Positions 16,489 through 24,562 of a stretch of 64,000 bases of DNA are shown one piece after another. This stretch comes from SCN-69-37 sp044507065. GTDB lineage: Bacteria > Acidobacteriota > Vicinamibacteria > Vicinamibacterales > SCN-69-37. A program made the position numbers and the translations under genes. The notes below the pieces were generated by a model, which saw only the letters and a list, made by a program, of their open reading frames with translations, made no database searches and was not told the DNA's origin. Numbering within the stretch: the stretch's first letter is position 1; every line of letters starts with the position of its first letter. Location of the stretch: NCBI GenBank assembly GCA_044507065.1, contig JBIQJY010000011.1, positions 8,423-72,422 on the forward strand. Direction: 5' to 3'.

Positions 16489-17082
16489 ATCGCTTACGAT
16501 CGCGGTCCACGACGGGATGATCGCGTCCGGATCAATGAACGGATCCGGGTTCGTGAAATTCGCGTGATTGACGAAACCGGCACGCAGCTCGGCATCATGC
16601 CGCCGCCGCAGGCCCTGCAACTGGCGCGCAGCAAGGGCCTGGACCTCGTGGAAATCTCCCCCACGGCCGTCCCGCCTGTGTGCCGGATCATGGACTTCGG
16701 CAAGTATCAGTACGAGCAGCAGAAGCGCGCGCGGTCGGCAAAGAAGCACCAGAAAGTGATTCTGGTGAAGGAGATCAAGTTCCGGCCAAAGGTCGACGAA
16801 CACGACTATCAGTTCAAGAAGAAGCACATCGAGCGCTTCCTGGCTGATGGGGACAAGGTGAAGGCGACCATCTTCTTCCGGGGTCGCGAGAACGCGCACC
16901 CGGAGATCGGCCATCGGATCCTGGAACGGCTTGTCGGCGAACTGAGCGACATTGCTGTCTCGGAGACGAATCCGCAGAAGGAAGGCAACCAGTTGCACAC
17001 GATTCTTGCGCCGAAGCCCGGCGCCAAGCCGCGTGCGACGCCTGCAGCCGCGCTCGCGCCGCTGCCGCAGGAAGAATCGTAA
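16489..17082 (+). CDS. infC: Translation initiation factor IF-3, probable ATC start codon
   Basis: 197 residues if started at ATC 16489. IF-3 blocks 50S joining and proofreads start codons and initiator tRNA. The N-terminus (GPRRDDRVRINERIRVREIR) is conserved in the family, and no ATG, GTG or TTG occurs in frame between the thrS stop and 16564; a start at GTG 16564 would remove 25 conserved residues. E. coli infC uses AUU, allowing IF-3 to repress its own translation, so the same control is likely here. The N domain and C domain (KEIKFRPKVDEHDYQFK) are intact, with an Ala/Pro-rich tail. First gene of infC-rpmI-rplT. Confidence 0.93.
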   Translation: MAYDRGPRRDDRVRINERIRVREIRVIDETGTQLGIMPPPQALQLARSKGLDLVEISPTAVPPVCRIMDFGKYQYEQQKRARSAKKHQKVILVKEIKFRPKVDEHDYQFKKKHIERFLADGDKVKATIFFRGRENAHPEIGHRILERLVGELSDIAVSETNPQKEGNQLHTILAPKPGAKPRATPAAALAPLPQEES

Positions 17083-17108
17083 GCGTTCGGAATCGTTTCG
17101 AGGACAAC

Positions 17109-17306
17109 ATGCCCAAGCTCAAGAGCCACCGGGGCGCCGCCAAGCGCTTCAAGAAGACAGGAACCGGCAAGTTCGTGCGGTCGAAGGCGTTCAAGCGCCA
17201 CATCCTCACGAGCAAGCCCACGCGCCGCAAGCGGCAGATGCGCGGCACCGAGCTCGTCTCGGCGTCCGACACCGCCAAGCTGAAGCGGATGCTGCCGTAC
17301 GCCTAG
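17109..17306 (+). CDS. rpmI: 50S ribosomal protein L35
   Basis: 65 residues, normal size and highly basic: MPKLKSHRGAAKRFKKTGTG at the start and LKRMLPYA at the end. Ribosome site GAGGACAAC precedes the ATG. It lies 26 bases after infC and 106 bases before rplT; the second interval holds two tandem hairpins. Confidence 0.96.
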   Translation: MPKLKSHRGAAKRFKKTGTGKFVRSKAFKRHILTSKPTRRKRQMRGTELVSASDTAKLKRMLPYA

Positions 17307-17341
17307 CGGCGGCTGACAACGGACACACAGAAACGATGTCT

Positions 17342-17395
17342 GGGCGGACCGTGTGTCCGCCCTGGCGTGCGGGCCGGGTCGAGGCCGGCCCCCGC
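17342..17395 (+). promoter_or_regulatory. Tandem hairpins in the rpmI-rplT intercistron (possible L20 operator)
   Basis: Hairpin 1: GGGCGGAC (17342-17349) / GTCCGCCC (17355-17362), 5-base loop. Hairpin 2: GGGCCGG (17371-17377) / CCGGCCC (17385-17391), extended by GC/GC around a bulge. No U tract follows, so transcription should continue into rplT. In enterobacteria L20 autoregulates rpmI-rplT through structures that mimic its 23S site; a similar role here is inference. Confidence 0.5.
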
Positions 17396-17412
17396 ATCTC
17401 CGAGAGGATCCC

Positions 17413-17787
17413 ATGCCCCGCGTCAAGAGAGGAACCGTTCGCCGCGCCAAGCGCCACAAGCTGCTGAAGCGCGCCAAGGGGTTCTACGCCACCAAGAGCA
17501 AGCTGTATCAGGCCGCGCAGGAAGCGGTCGACAAGGCCCTGAACTACGCCTACGTCGGTCGTCGCCGCAAGAAGCGCGACTTCCGACGGCTGTGGATCGT
17601 GCGCATCAACGCCGCCGCGCGCGCCAACGGCCTCACCTACGGGCAGATGATGAACGGGCTCCGGACCGCCGGGATCGACGTCGACCGTCGCAACCTGGCC
17701 GACCTGGCCGTCAACCATCCCGCCGCGTTTGCTGCCATCGCGCAACGCGCCCAGAGCGCGCGCGACACGGCGACAACGGCGTCCTAG
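17413..17787 (+). CDS. rplT: 50S ribosomal protein L20
   Basis: 124 residues. The N-terminal basic extension MPRVKRGTVRRAKRHKLLKR and the globular part (RRLWIVRINAAARANGLTYG) are diagnostic. It is needed for early 50S assembly. ATG at 17413 follows a GAGAGGAT ribosome site. The C-terminus is slightly longer than E. coli L20 (118). Confidence 0.96.
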   Translation: MPRVKRGTVRRAKRHKLLKRAKGFYATKSKLYQAAQEAVDKALNYAYVGRRRKKRDFRRLWIVRINAAARANGLTYGQMMNGLRTAGIDVDRRNLADLAVNHPAAFAAIAQRAQSARDTATTAS

Positions 17788-17857
17788 CCGCGGCGCGTCC
17801 GCACCTCATCGGGACGGTCGGCCCGCGGCCGCCGTCCCTGTTTCGTTTCCGGTTCCC

Positions 17858-18907
17858 ATGGCCCAGCTTCCGGATCTCCCGGCTCTTCGCGCGGACTTCG
17901 AGCAGGCGCTCGCCGCGGCGCGGACCGTCAGCGACGTCAAGGCAGTCCGCGATCGGTTCCTCGGCCGCAAGGCCGGACAACTGACCGCGCTGCTGAAGTC
18001 ACTCGGATCGCTTCCGCCCGACGATCGGCGCGCCGTGGGCGCCGGCGTCAACGCCCTCAAGCAGCACGTCGAAACCGTCCTGGCCGCACGCGAGGCCTCC
18101 ATCGGCAGCGATGCGCCGGTCGGCGGTGTCGATGTCACGCTTCCGGGGCGCGTCCCCGCGTTCGGCCGCCGCCACCCGCTCACGCAGGTGCGCGAGAAGA
18201 TCGAGGACATCTTCGCGGGGATGGGCTACCAGATCATCGAAGGGCCGGAACTCGAAGACGACTGGCACAACTTCGAAGCCCTGAACATGCCCGGCGACCA
18301 CCCCGCGCGGGACATGCAGGACACGCTGTACCTGTCGACCCCACTCGCCCCCGACGCGCAGGGGCGGCGCGCGAGCCTGCTCCGCACGCACACGTCGGGC
18401 ATGCAGGTCCGTTACATGGAATCGCATCCGCCGCCCGTGCGGTTGATCGCGCCGGGACGCGTGTACCGACGCGACAACTTCGACGCCACGCACACGCCGA
18501 TGTTCACGCAGGTCGAGGGACTGGTCGTCGACGAAGGCATCAGCCTCGGCGACCTCGAGGGCACGCTTCAGGCATTCGCCGACCGCTTCTTCGAGACCCA
18601 CGTCAGGACGCGGCTGCGCCCCAGCTTCTTCCCGTACACCGAGCCATCGGCTGAACTCGACGTCGAGTGCCAGGGCTGCGGCGGCGCCGGATGCGCCCTG
18701 TGCAAGCACACGGGCTGGATCGAAGTGCTCGGGTGCGGAATGGTGCACCCGGCCGTATTCGAGGCCGTGGGCTACGACTCCGAGAAGTACACGGGCTTTG
18801 CGTTCGGCGTGGGGATCGAACGGCTCGCCCTGCGACTCTACGGCGTCGACGACATCCGCATGTTCTACGAGAACGACCTGCGATTCCTGGAGCAGCTCGC
18901 ACCATGA
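17858..18907 (+). CDS. pheS: Phenylalanyl-tRNA synthetase alpha subunit
   Basis: 349 residues. The N-terminal coiled coil is followed by the class II catalytic domain (HPLTQVREKIEDIFAGMGY; LLRTHTSGMQVRYM; GRVYRRDNFDATHTPMF; FAFGVGIERLALRLYG). A small CxxC-type insert (CQGCGGAGCALCKHTGW) near 270-286 looks like a metal-binding knuckle, as in several other phyla. ATG at 17858 gives MAQLPDLPALRADFEQAL; the frame is open further upstream only by chance. It overlaps pheT by ATGA. Confidence 0.95.
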   Translation: MAQLPDLPALRADFEQALAAARTVSDVKAVRDRFLGRKAGQLTALLKSLGSLPPDDRRAVGAGVNALKQHVETVLAAREASIGSDAPVGGVDVTLPGRVPAFGRRHPLTQVREKIEDIFAGMGYQIIEGPELEDDWHNFEALNMPGDHPARDMQDTLYLSTPLAPDAQGRRASLLRTHTSGMQVRYMESHPPPVRLIAPGRVYRRDNFDATHTPMFTQVEGLVVDEGISLGDLEGTLQAFADRFFETHVRTRLRPSFFPYTEPSAELDVECQGCGGAGCALCKHTGWIEVLGCGMVHPAVFEAVGYDSEKYTGFAFGVGIERLALRLYGVDDIRMFYENDLRFLEQLAP

Positions 18908-20898
18908 AGCTGCCCGTCGACTGGCTGCGCGCGTTCGTCGACGTGCCGGCCGATACGCTCGAGGTGGCCGGCCGCCTGGCCGGCTGCGGCTTCGCCGTCG
19001 ACGGCATCGACGGCGACGTGGTGGATTTCGACGTCACCGCCAATCGACCCGATGCGCTGAGCGTGTACGGCCTGGCGCGCGAAGCGGCGACGGCCTTCGA
19101 CCGCGACGTACGCGCGCTCGATCTCGCGCCGGCCCCGAACGGGCACGCACCGATCAAGGTCTCGATTGCCGACGCCGGCTGCGGCCGATACGCGCTGGCC
19201 GTGGCCGACGTGCGCGTCGGCCCCTCGCCGGCCTGGCTGGCCGATCGGTTGAAGGCCGCCGGCGTGCGCCCCATCAACAACATCGTCGACATCACCAACT
19301 ACGTGATGATCGAGACCGGTCAGCCGATGCACGCCTTCGACGTCGCGCGCCTTGCCGGGCCGGAACTGCGCGTCCGTCGCGCGCGCGCGGGCGAGTCACT
19401 CACGACACTCGACGGCGCCACGCGCACGCTCGACGAGGCCATGCTCGTCATCGCCGACCGCGACAGCGCCGTGGCCGTAGCCGGGGTGATGGGCGGCGCC
19501 TCGTCAGAGGTTGGCGCAGGCACCACGCAGGTCGCCTTCGAGAGCGCCTGGTTTCTCCCCGCGACCGTGCGCGCCACGTCGCGGCGTCTCGGCCTGAAGA
19601 CGGAAGCCTCGGCACGCTTCGAACGCGGCGCGGATGTCGCCGCGCCGGTGGTCGCGTTGCGTCGCGCGCTGGCGCTGCTGGCCGAGACGAACGCCGGCAC
19701 GGTGGTCGGCGGCGTCACCGACATCTATCCTCGCCCGGTCGAGCCGCGCACCGTGGTACTGCGCCGAGCGCGCCTGGCTTCGGTGCTCGGCGCCAGCGTT
19801 CCAGACGCGACGGTTGTCGGCCTGCTCACGCGTCTGGCGTTCGCGGTCAGCCCGCAGAGCGACGGCTGGCGCGTGACCGTGCCGTCGTTCCGCGTCGATG
19901 TCGTGCGGGAGATCGATCTCATCGAAGAGGTCGGCCGGCACTGGGGACTCGACCGGATTCCCGCGACGTTCCCCGCCCTGCGCGAGTCGCCGCGGCCGTC
20001 GGCGCCCGGCGTCGCCCGCGGCCGGCTGCTGCGGCGTGCGCTGTGTGGTGCGGGGCTGCAGGAGGCGGTGACCTTCACGTTCATCGAGGCGCAGGCCGCC
20101 GCGGCCTTCTCGCGTGATGACGTCGTCGCCATCGCCAACCCCCTGTCCGAGAAGTTCGCCGCGCTCCGCCCGTCACTCGTACCGGGCCTGCGCGACTCAC
20201 TCACCTACAACCGCAACCGGCAGGCCGCCGACGTGCGCCTCTTCGAGGTTGGCGCGATCTTCTCGACCAACCGCGGCGAGCGCCAGGCGGTCGGCTGGGT
20301 CGTCACCGGATCGCGCGGCACGCACTGGAGCCGCGACGACGGGCCGATGACGTTTGCCGACGCGAGCGGCATCGCGCAGCTGATTGCGCAGTCGCTCGGC
20401 ACCCCCATCACGATCACATCATCGAGCGACCTGCCGTGGACGGTTCGCGGCGAGGCGGCCGATGTCTTCGTCGGCGGACAGCGTGCCGGATGGGTCGGCC
20501 GGCTCGCGGGCGGCGATGCCGGCGACGACCCCATCTACGCAGGCGAACTGGAACTCGACGTCCTGAGCCGGGCTGCGTCCGGCAGCGTGCGCGCCATCGC
20601 GCCGCTGCCCCGCTTCCCGTCGATCGTGCGGGACCTGTCGATCGTCGTCGACGAACGCTTGCCAGCCGCCGACGTTCGTGGCACTATCCGCTCCAGCGGT
20701 CCCGCTACACTCGTCACGGTTCGCGAGTTCGATCGGTACACGGGCAAGGGCGTCCCGGATGGCCAGGTGAGCCTGTCGATCCGGCTCACGTTCCGGCATC
20801 CCGATCGCACGCTGACCGATGCCGAGGTGCAACAGGCGGTTGACACCATTGTCGCGGCGCTCGCGCAGGCGCACGACGCGACACTGCGCGGCAGGTAA
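18904..20898 (+). CDS. pheT: Phenylalanyl-tRNA synthetase beta subunit lacking the N-terminal OB-fold domain
   Basis: 664 residues, about 130 shorter than E. coli PheT (795). The opening MKLPVDWLRAFVDVPADTLE and LAGCGFAVDGI jumps directly to FDVTANRPDALSVYGLARE, so the roughly 110-residue EMAP/tRNA-binding OB fold that normally sits between them is absent. The B3/4 editing domain (INNIVDITNYVMIETGQPMHAFD), B5, the catalytic-like core and the C-terminal FDX-ACB anticodon domain (LPRFPSIVRDLSIVVDE) are present. The frame is intact and the gene overlaps pheS by four bases, so this looks like a natural compact form. Confidence 0.94.
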   Translation: MKLPVDWLRAFVDVPADTLEVAGRLAGCGFAVDGIDGDVVDFDVTANRPDALSVYGLAREAATAFDRDVRALDLAPAPNGHAPIKVSIADAGCGRYALAVADVRVGPSPAWLADRLKAAGVRPINNIVDITNYVMIETGQPMHAFDVARLAGPELRVRRARAGESLTTLDGATRTLDEAMLVIADRDSAVAVAGVMGGASSEVGAGTTQVAFESAWFLPATVRATSRRLGLKTEASARFERGADVAAPVVALRRALALLAETNAGTVVGGVTDIYPRPVEPRTVVLRRARLASVLGASVPDATVVGLLTRLAFAVSPQSDGWRVTVPSFRVDVVREIDLIEEVGRHWGLDRIPATFPALRESPRPSAPGVARGRLLRRALCGAGLQEAVTFTFIEAQAAAAFSRDDVVAIANPLSEKFAALRPSLVPGLRDSLTYNRNRQAADVRLFEVGAIFSTNRGERQAVGWVVTGSRGTHWSRDDGPMTFADASGIAQLIAQSLGTPITITSSSDLPWTVRGEAADVFVGGQRAGWVGRLAGGDAGDDPIYAGELELDVLSRAASGSVRAIAPLPRFPSIVRDLSIVVDERLPAADVRGTIRSSGPATLVTVREFDRYTGKGVPDGQVSLSIRLTFRHPDRTLTDAEVQQAVDTIVAALAQAHDATLRGR

Positions 20899-20959
20899 CC
20901 GCACTCGCTTCCGAATCGGACGCGTCCCGCGCGCGCGCGGACGCACGCTGGAGTTTCTG

Positions 20960-21235
20960 ATGTCACGAACGGCCACGACCACTGAAGTCCTCCCGATCGA
21001 CCGCCTCGAGGAGAAAGTCCGCCAACTGGTCGCCATGATCGACACGTTGCGCGCCGAACGGGCGAAGGCGGCCGACGAAGTGGCGCGGCTGCAGCACGAG
21101 ATCGAGGCGAGTCGTGCCCGGCTCGCCGAAGCCAGCACGCTGTCGGCCGAGCTCGGGACGCTGCGCGAGGAGCGCGATCTGATTCGCGACCGCGTCAGCC
21201 AGATGATTTCCCAGATCGACAAGCTGAACCTCTGA
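20960..21235 (+). CDS. Short coiled-coil protein, ZapB-like
   Basis: 91 residues, almost wholly a heptad-rich coiled coil (about 18-88: LEEKVRQLVAMIDTLRAERA; LREERDLIRDRVSQMISQID). Its position directly before zapA and its size suggest a ZapB-type division-ring or cell-shape factor, but coiled coils are weak evidence for homology. ATG at 20960 is the only good start. Confidence 0.65.
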   Translation: MSRTATTTEVLPIDRLEEKVRQLVAMIDTLRAERAKAADEVARLQHEIEASRARLAEASTLSAELGTLREERDLIRDRVSQMISQIDKLNL

Positions 21236-21270
21236 CGCGCGCCGTGTCCGAGGCTGCTGCCGGGGGCCAC

Positions 21271-21582
21271 ATGTCGAAGGTCGTCCACGTCGAGATTCAC
21301 GGTCAGCGCTACGCGGTCCGCAGCGACCTCGATGCGCAGTACATCGCCGAACTCGCCGGCTTTCTCGACGAGCGCATGCGTGCGGCCGCGCGCGAACTGG
21401 CCAGCGCCGATCCCCTGCGTATCGCGGTCATCGCGGCCATGAATATTGCCGACGAACTGCACCGCGCCCGTGCCGACTCCCGCGGCGTCGAAGGCCAGCT
21501 GCACGCCCGCGCCGAGGCGATCGAGCGACTCGTCGACGCCGTGCTCGACAGCGCACGCGATCGCATCGCCGTCAACGAATGA
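21271..21582 (+). CDS. zapA: Cell division protein ZapA
   Basis: 103 residues from ATG at 21271 (GTG at 21244 is an upstream alternative). The ZapA core is clear: VHVEIHGQRYAVRSDLDAQYIAELAGFLDERM followed by ALAAMNIADEL-type sequence (here IAVIAAMNIADELHRA) and a C-terminal coiled coil. ZapA bundles FtsZ filaments. As in many bacteria it is followed by the 6S RNA gene. Confidence 0.87.
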   Translation: MSKVVHVEIHGQRYAVRSDLDAQYIAELAGFLDERMRAAARELASADPLRIAVIAAMNIADELHRARADSRGVEGQLHARAEAIERLVDAVLDSARDRIAVNE

Positions 21583-21592
21583 GCCCGGCGCC

Positions 21593-21621
21593 TTGTGCGT
21601 TGTGCTCCGCTCGGTTACGAT
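21593..21621 (+). promoter_or_regulatory. Promoter of 6S RNA
   Basis: -35 TTGTGC (21593-21598), exactly 17 bases, -10 TACGAT (21616-21621). It predicts a start near 21628. Confidence 0.65.
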
Positions 21622-21627
21622 TGGGAG

Positions 21628-21790
21628 GACTCTGATCCCTGCGTTGTGCGTGATGGTTTCGGAGTGTCGCTTGAGCCGATGTTCTATTCCCAAGCGAGCC
21701 GCGACGTTGCGTGGTGTGCATGCCTCCGTGGTGAGGAAGCCTGAAGCGCGACTTATCCAGTGGCTCCACCTGCACTAGCAGGTTCATGCG
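21628..21790 (+). ncRNA. ssrS: 6S RNA
   Basis: No plausible protein occupies the interval between zapA and thiL. The sequence TTGAGCCGATGTTC followed by TTCCCAAG, then GTGTGCATGCCTCC, GGTGAGGAAGCCTGAAGCG is the recognisable 6S pattern (compare E. coli TGAGCCGATATTT and GGTGAGCATGC). CCTGC (21638-21642) pairs with GCAGG (21778-21782) to close the long stem, and a 17-spaced promoter precedes it. zapA-ssrS synteny supports the call. 6S RNA mimics an open promoter and sequesters sigma-70 RNA polymerase. Ends are approximate. Confidence 0.82.
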
Positions 21791-21847
21791 ACCTCCCCAC
21801 ACGGCAACGCGGGGACCTTCTTCGTCACTCCGGTTCGCGCCATCCCG

Positions 21848-22867
21848 ATGCCACAAACGGTTTCCGATCTGGGTGAGCGCGCGCTCATCAGCCGGCTGCG
21901 CACGCGGCTTCCTCCATCACCCTCGCACGTCCGCATCGGTATCGGTGACGATGCCGCCGTCATCGCACCCGAACGCGGCGCGCAGGACGTCATCACGACC
22001 GACAGTCTGGTCGAGCACGTCCACTTCCGGCGCGACTGGACACGGGCGGACGCGATCGGCCACAAGGCCCTCGCCGTCAACCTCAGCGACATTGCCGCCA
22101 TGGGTGCCACCCCGCGGGCCTCGCTGCTCAGCCTGGTGCTCCCCGACGACTACCCCGTGGCCGACTTCGATGGACTGCTCGACGGATATGCGCAGCTCGC
22201 GGCCGCATCGGGCGCCGTGCTCGTCGGCGGCAACATCGCCCGATCCCCCGGCCCGCTCATTGTCGATGTCACCGTCGTCGGCAACGCACATCCGCGCCGC
22301 CTGCTGACGCGAGGCGGCGCACGCCCCGGCGACGCGCTCTATGTAACCGGCGCGGTCGGTGCCTCGTCGGCCGGCCTCGCGTTGCTCGAGGCCGGCGTCG
22401 ACCGCGCGGTGCTGTCCGACGACGAGCGCGCGTGCGTCGAGCGGCACGAGCGACCCGATGCCCGCCTTCGCATCGGCCGGCTCGTCGGCCGCACCAGTGC
22501 GGCATCGGCCGCAATGGATCTGTCGGACGGGCTGGCGGATGCGGCACGCGGCATCGCGGCAGCCAGCGGCGTCGGCGTCGTGGTCGACGCCGATGCCGTC
22601 CCGGTGCACCCAGCCGCGAAGGCGTGCGCCGAACGCCGCGGCCAGACGGCAGTCCAGTTCGCCCTGGCCGGCGGCGAGGACTACGAGATCGCCTTTGCCG
22701 TCCCCTCTCGCCTCAAGGGCCGGTTCAGAAACGCTGCGCACCGCTGCCCGGACCTGCACGTCACCTGCATTGGCCGGTTCGAAGCCACGCCCGGCGCCTG
22801 GCTCGAGGAGAACGGCCGCCGGTCCCCGCTTCCCGAAGGTTTCGGCCACTTTTCCGCCATTCGCTGA
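21848..22867 (+). CDS. thiL: Thiamine-monophosphate kinase
   Basis: 339 residues. It makes thiamine diphosphate from thiamine monophosphate and ATP. Motifs of the AIR-synthase-like fold are complete: GIGDDAAVIAP, TTDSLVEHVHF, KALAVNLSDIAAMGA, AMDLSDGLADAA and LAGGEDYEIAF. It stands alone after the 6S RNA gene; no other thiamine genes are in the window. Confidence 0.95.
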   Translation: MPQTVSDLGERALISRLRTRLPPSPSHVRIGIGDDAAVIAPERGAQDVITTDSLVEHVHFRRDWTRADAIGHKALAVNLSDIAAMGATPRASLLSLVLPDDYPVADFDGLLDGYAQLAAASGAVLVGGNIARSPGPLIVDVTVVGNAHPRRLLTRGGARPGDALYVTGAVGASSAGLALLEAGVDRAVLSDDERACVERHERPDARLRIGRLVGRTSAASAAMDLSDGLADAARGIAAASGVGVVVDADAVPVHPAAKACAERRGQTAVQFALAGGEDYEIAFAVPSRLKGRFRNAAHRCPDLHVTCIGRFEATPGAWLEENGRRSPLPEGFGHFSAIR

Positions 22868-23036
22868 CATTGGCGGCCATGGGGACGCGGCCTGCGTCGC
22901 CCGGGGGCAGCAGGGCGACGGCCCGGACGCCCCAGACCGCCACCCTTGTCCATCCGGCCTCCGGGCAGTACGCTTGGAGGACCGTGTCGGTCCACAGGGT
23001 CTCGCGCGCGGCCCCCAGCCCGAGGGTGTCGACCTG

Positions 23037-23516
23037 ATGCTGCTGTCGCGTTCGCTTCGGCGAAAGCTGCTTGCGACGGCGCTTGCAGCAGTGGCATTCC
23101 TGCTCGTCTACCAGGCGACCGTCATCGACTCCCGATCGGTGCCCGGCGCCCGGCTCGCGGGCATGGCCATCGGGGCGCGCCAGGAATTCACTGCCACCGC
23201 CTACTGCAAAGGCTCGATTACCGCCGCCGGCACGGCCGCCCGGTCGGGGGTCGCGGCCGCCGACCCGAAAATCCTGCCACTGGGCTCGGTCGTCCGCCTC
23301 GAGGGCGCGCCCAACCGGCACAACGGCATCTACACGGTCCTCGACACGGGCCCGAAGGTGCAGGGCCGGCACCTCGACCTCTACATGTGGAGCTGCTACG
23401 AAGCCCTCGATTTCGGCAGGCGCCCCGTTACCGTTACCGTCCTGCGCCGCGGGTGGCGACCGAACGACATCCCCGAGGCCCCGGTCCGCCCGCTGGATGC
23501 CCCCCCGGCGGAGTAA
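23037..23516 (+). CDS. Secreted 3D-domain (RlpA/MltA-like beta-barrel) protein
   Basis: 159 residues. A signal anchor (about 9-28) is followed by a 3D domain: FTATAYCKGSITAAGTAAR, AADPKILPLGSVVRLEG, YTVLDTGPKVQGRHLDLYM with the aspartates that name the domain, and FGRRPVTVTVL. Such double-psi barrels are found in lytic transglycosylases and Stationary-phase-survival proteins and act on peptidoglycan. ATG at 23037 gives a sensible signal peptide. The 169 bases upstream show no gene. Confidence 0.82.
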   Translation: MLLSRSLRRKLLATALAAVAFLLVYQATVIDSRSVPGARLAGMAIGARQEFTATAYCKGSITAAGTAARSGVAAADPKILPLGSVVRLEGAPNRHNGIYTVLDTGPKVQGRHLDLYMWSCYEALDFGRRPVTVTVLRRGWRPNDIPEAPVRPLDAPPAE

Positions 23517-23707
23517 GCCGGCCCCGGCGCCCGCACGCACCCGCGAAGAAATCCTTCCAGAGTCATATCCAACCGAACCCGACGTCCCGATAAGACGAAA
23601 TGCGCACCAATATCGGGGTGCGCTCCGGCGAGGTGCGGGCCCACGACGGGCCTTGGCGGTATTGCCAGTGAGCGCCAGTCGCCGGAAGCATGGAGACAGG
23701 CAATCCA

Positions 23708-24562
23708 ATGGCGTTTTTCCCCCGGCAGTCATCGTCTTGCATCACCGTGGCCGGTGCGCTGCTGCTCGGCACCCTGATGGCGCCCGCGACGGCGCGCGCG
23801 CAGTATGAAGCGCCCGGGATGTCGGGCGCCGCCATCGGCGAGAAGTACTGGGTCGAAGTGGCAGGTACGCTCTGGAACCCGGAACTGATCGGGCAGATTT
23901 CGAGCGAACAGTTCGGGTTGATTGGCACGAACATCGACTTCACCGACGACCTGGGCTACACCGCCACGCGCTTCCGCGACCTGCGTATCGTGCTGCGTCC
24001 GACGCGCAAGGCGAAGTTCCGCATTCAGTACACGCCCATCCGCTACGAGGCCGACACCTCCTTCTCGCGGACCATCGTCTTCAACGGCGTGGCGTACCCC
24101 ATCGGCGTCCCGGTGGAGTCATCGTTCGACTGGAAGGTCTGGCGCTTCGGCTACGAGTACGACCTCCTGTATCGGTCGCGCGGATTCATCGGGATCCTGG
24201 CCGAAGTCCGCTACACCCAGATGGATGCGCGGCTGGCGACCAACAGCCCGGCGATCTCGCCGCGCTACGAGGAGTTCACTCGATCCAAGGCTCCGCTGCC
24301 CGCGCTGGGCGTCGTGGCCAGGGCGTACCCCCTGCCCGCGCTGGCGGTGAACTTCGAGATCAGCGGCATGAAGGTGCCGGACGTCGACCCCGACTATCAG
24401 GGCAACTACGTCGAGTGGGACCTGAACGGCACCTTCAACGTGACCAACAACGTCGGTATCCAGATGGGCTGGCGCAAGTCGACCACGTTCCTGGCCATCG
24501 AGCAGGATCTGGGCGACCTCCAGTTCAACGGCCTCTGGTTCGGCGCCGCGCTCCGCTACTGA
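23708..24562 (+). CDS. Outer-membrane beta-barrel protein, unknown function
   Basis: 284 residues. A signal peptide (about 1-32, ending ARAQ) is followed by alternating aromatic/hydrophobic strands and a final strand ending FNGLWFGAALRY, with C-terminal aromatic residue as BAM substrates require. Strand-like segments include RFRDLRIVLRPTRKAKFRIQ and WRFGYEYDLLYRSRGFIGI. I cannot assign a named family. ATG at 23708 follows GGAGACAGGCA; ATG at 23690 is possible. Its end overlaps the convergent gene by seven bases. Confidence 0.75.
   Translation: MAFFPRQSSSCITVAGALLLGTLMAPATARAQYEAPGMSGAAIGEKYWVEVAGTLWNPELIGQISSEQFGLIGTNIDFTDDLGYTATRFRDLRIVLRPTRKAKFRIQYTPIRYEADTSFSRTIVFNGVAYPIGVPVESSFDWKVWRFGYEYDLLYRSRGFIGILAEVRYTQMDARLATNSPAISPRYEEFTRSKAPLPALGVVARAYPLPALAVNFEISGMKVPDVDPDYQGNYVEWDLNGTFNVTNNVGIQMGWRKSTTFLAIEQDLGDLQFNGLWFGAALRY

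Noticed and set aside
21446..21778. 110-codon plus-strand open frame after zapA
   Set aside because: It runs through the 6S RNA, starts inside zapA and has no homology.
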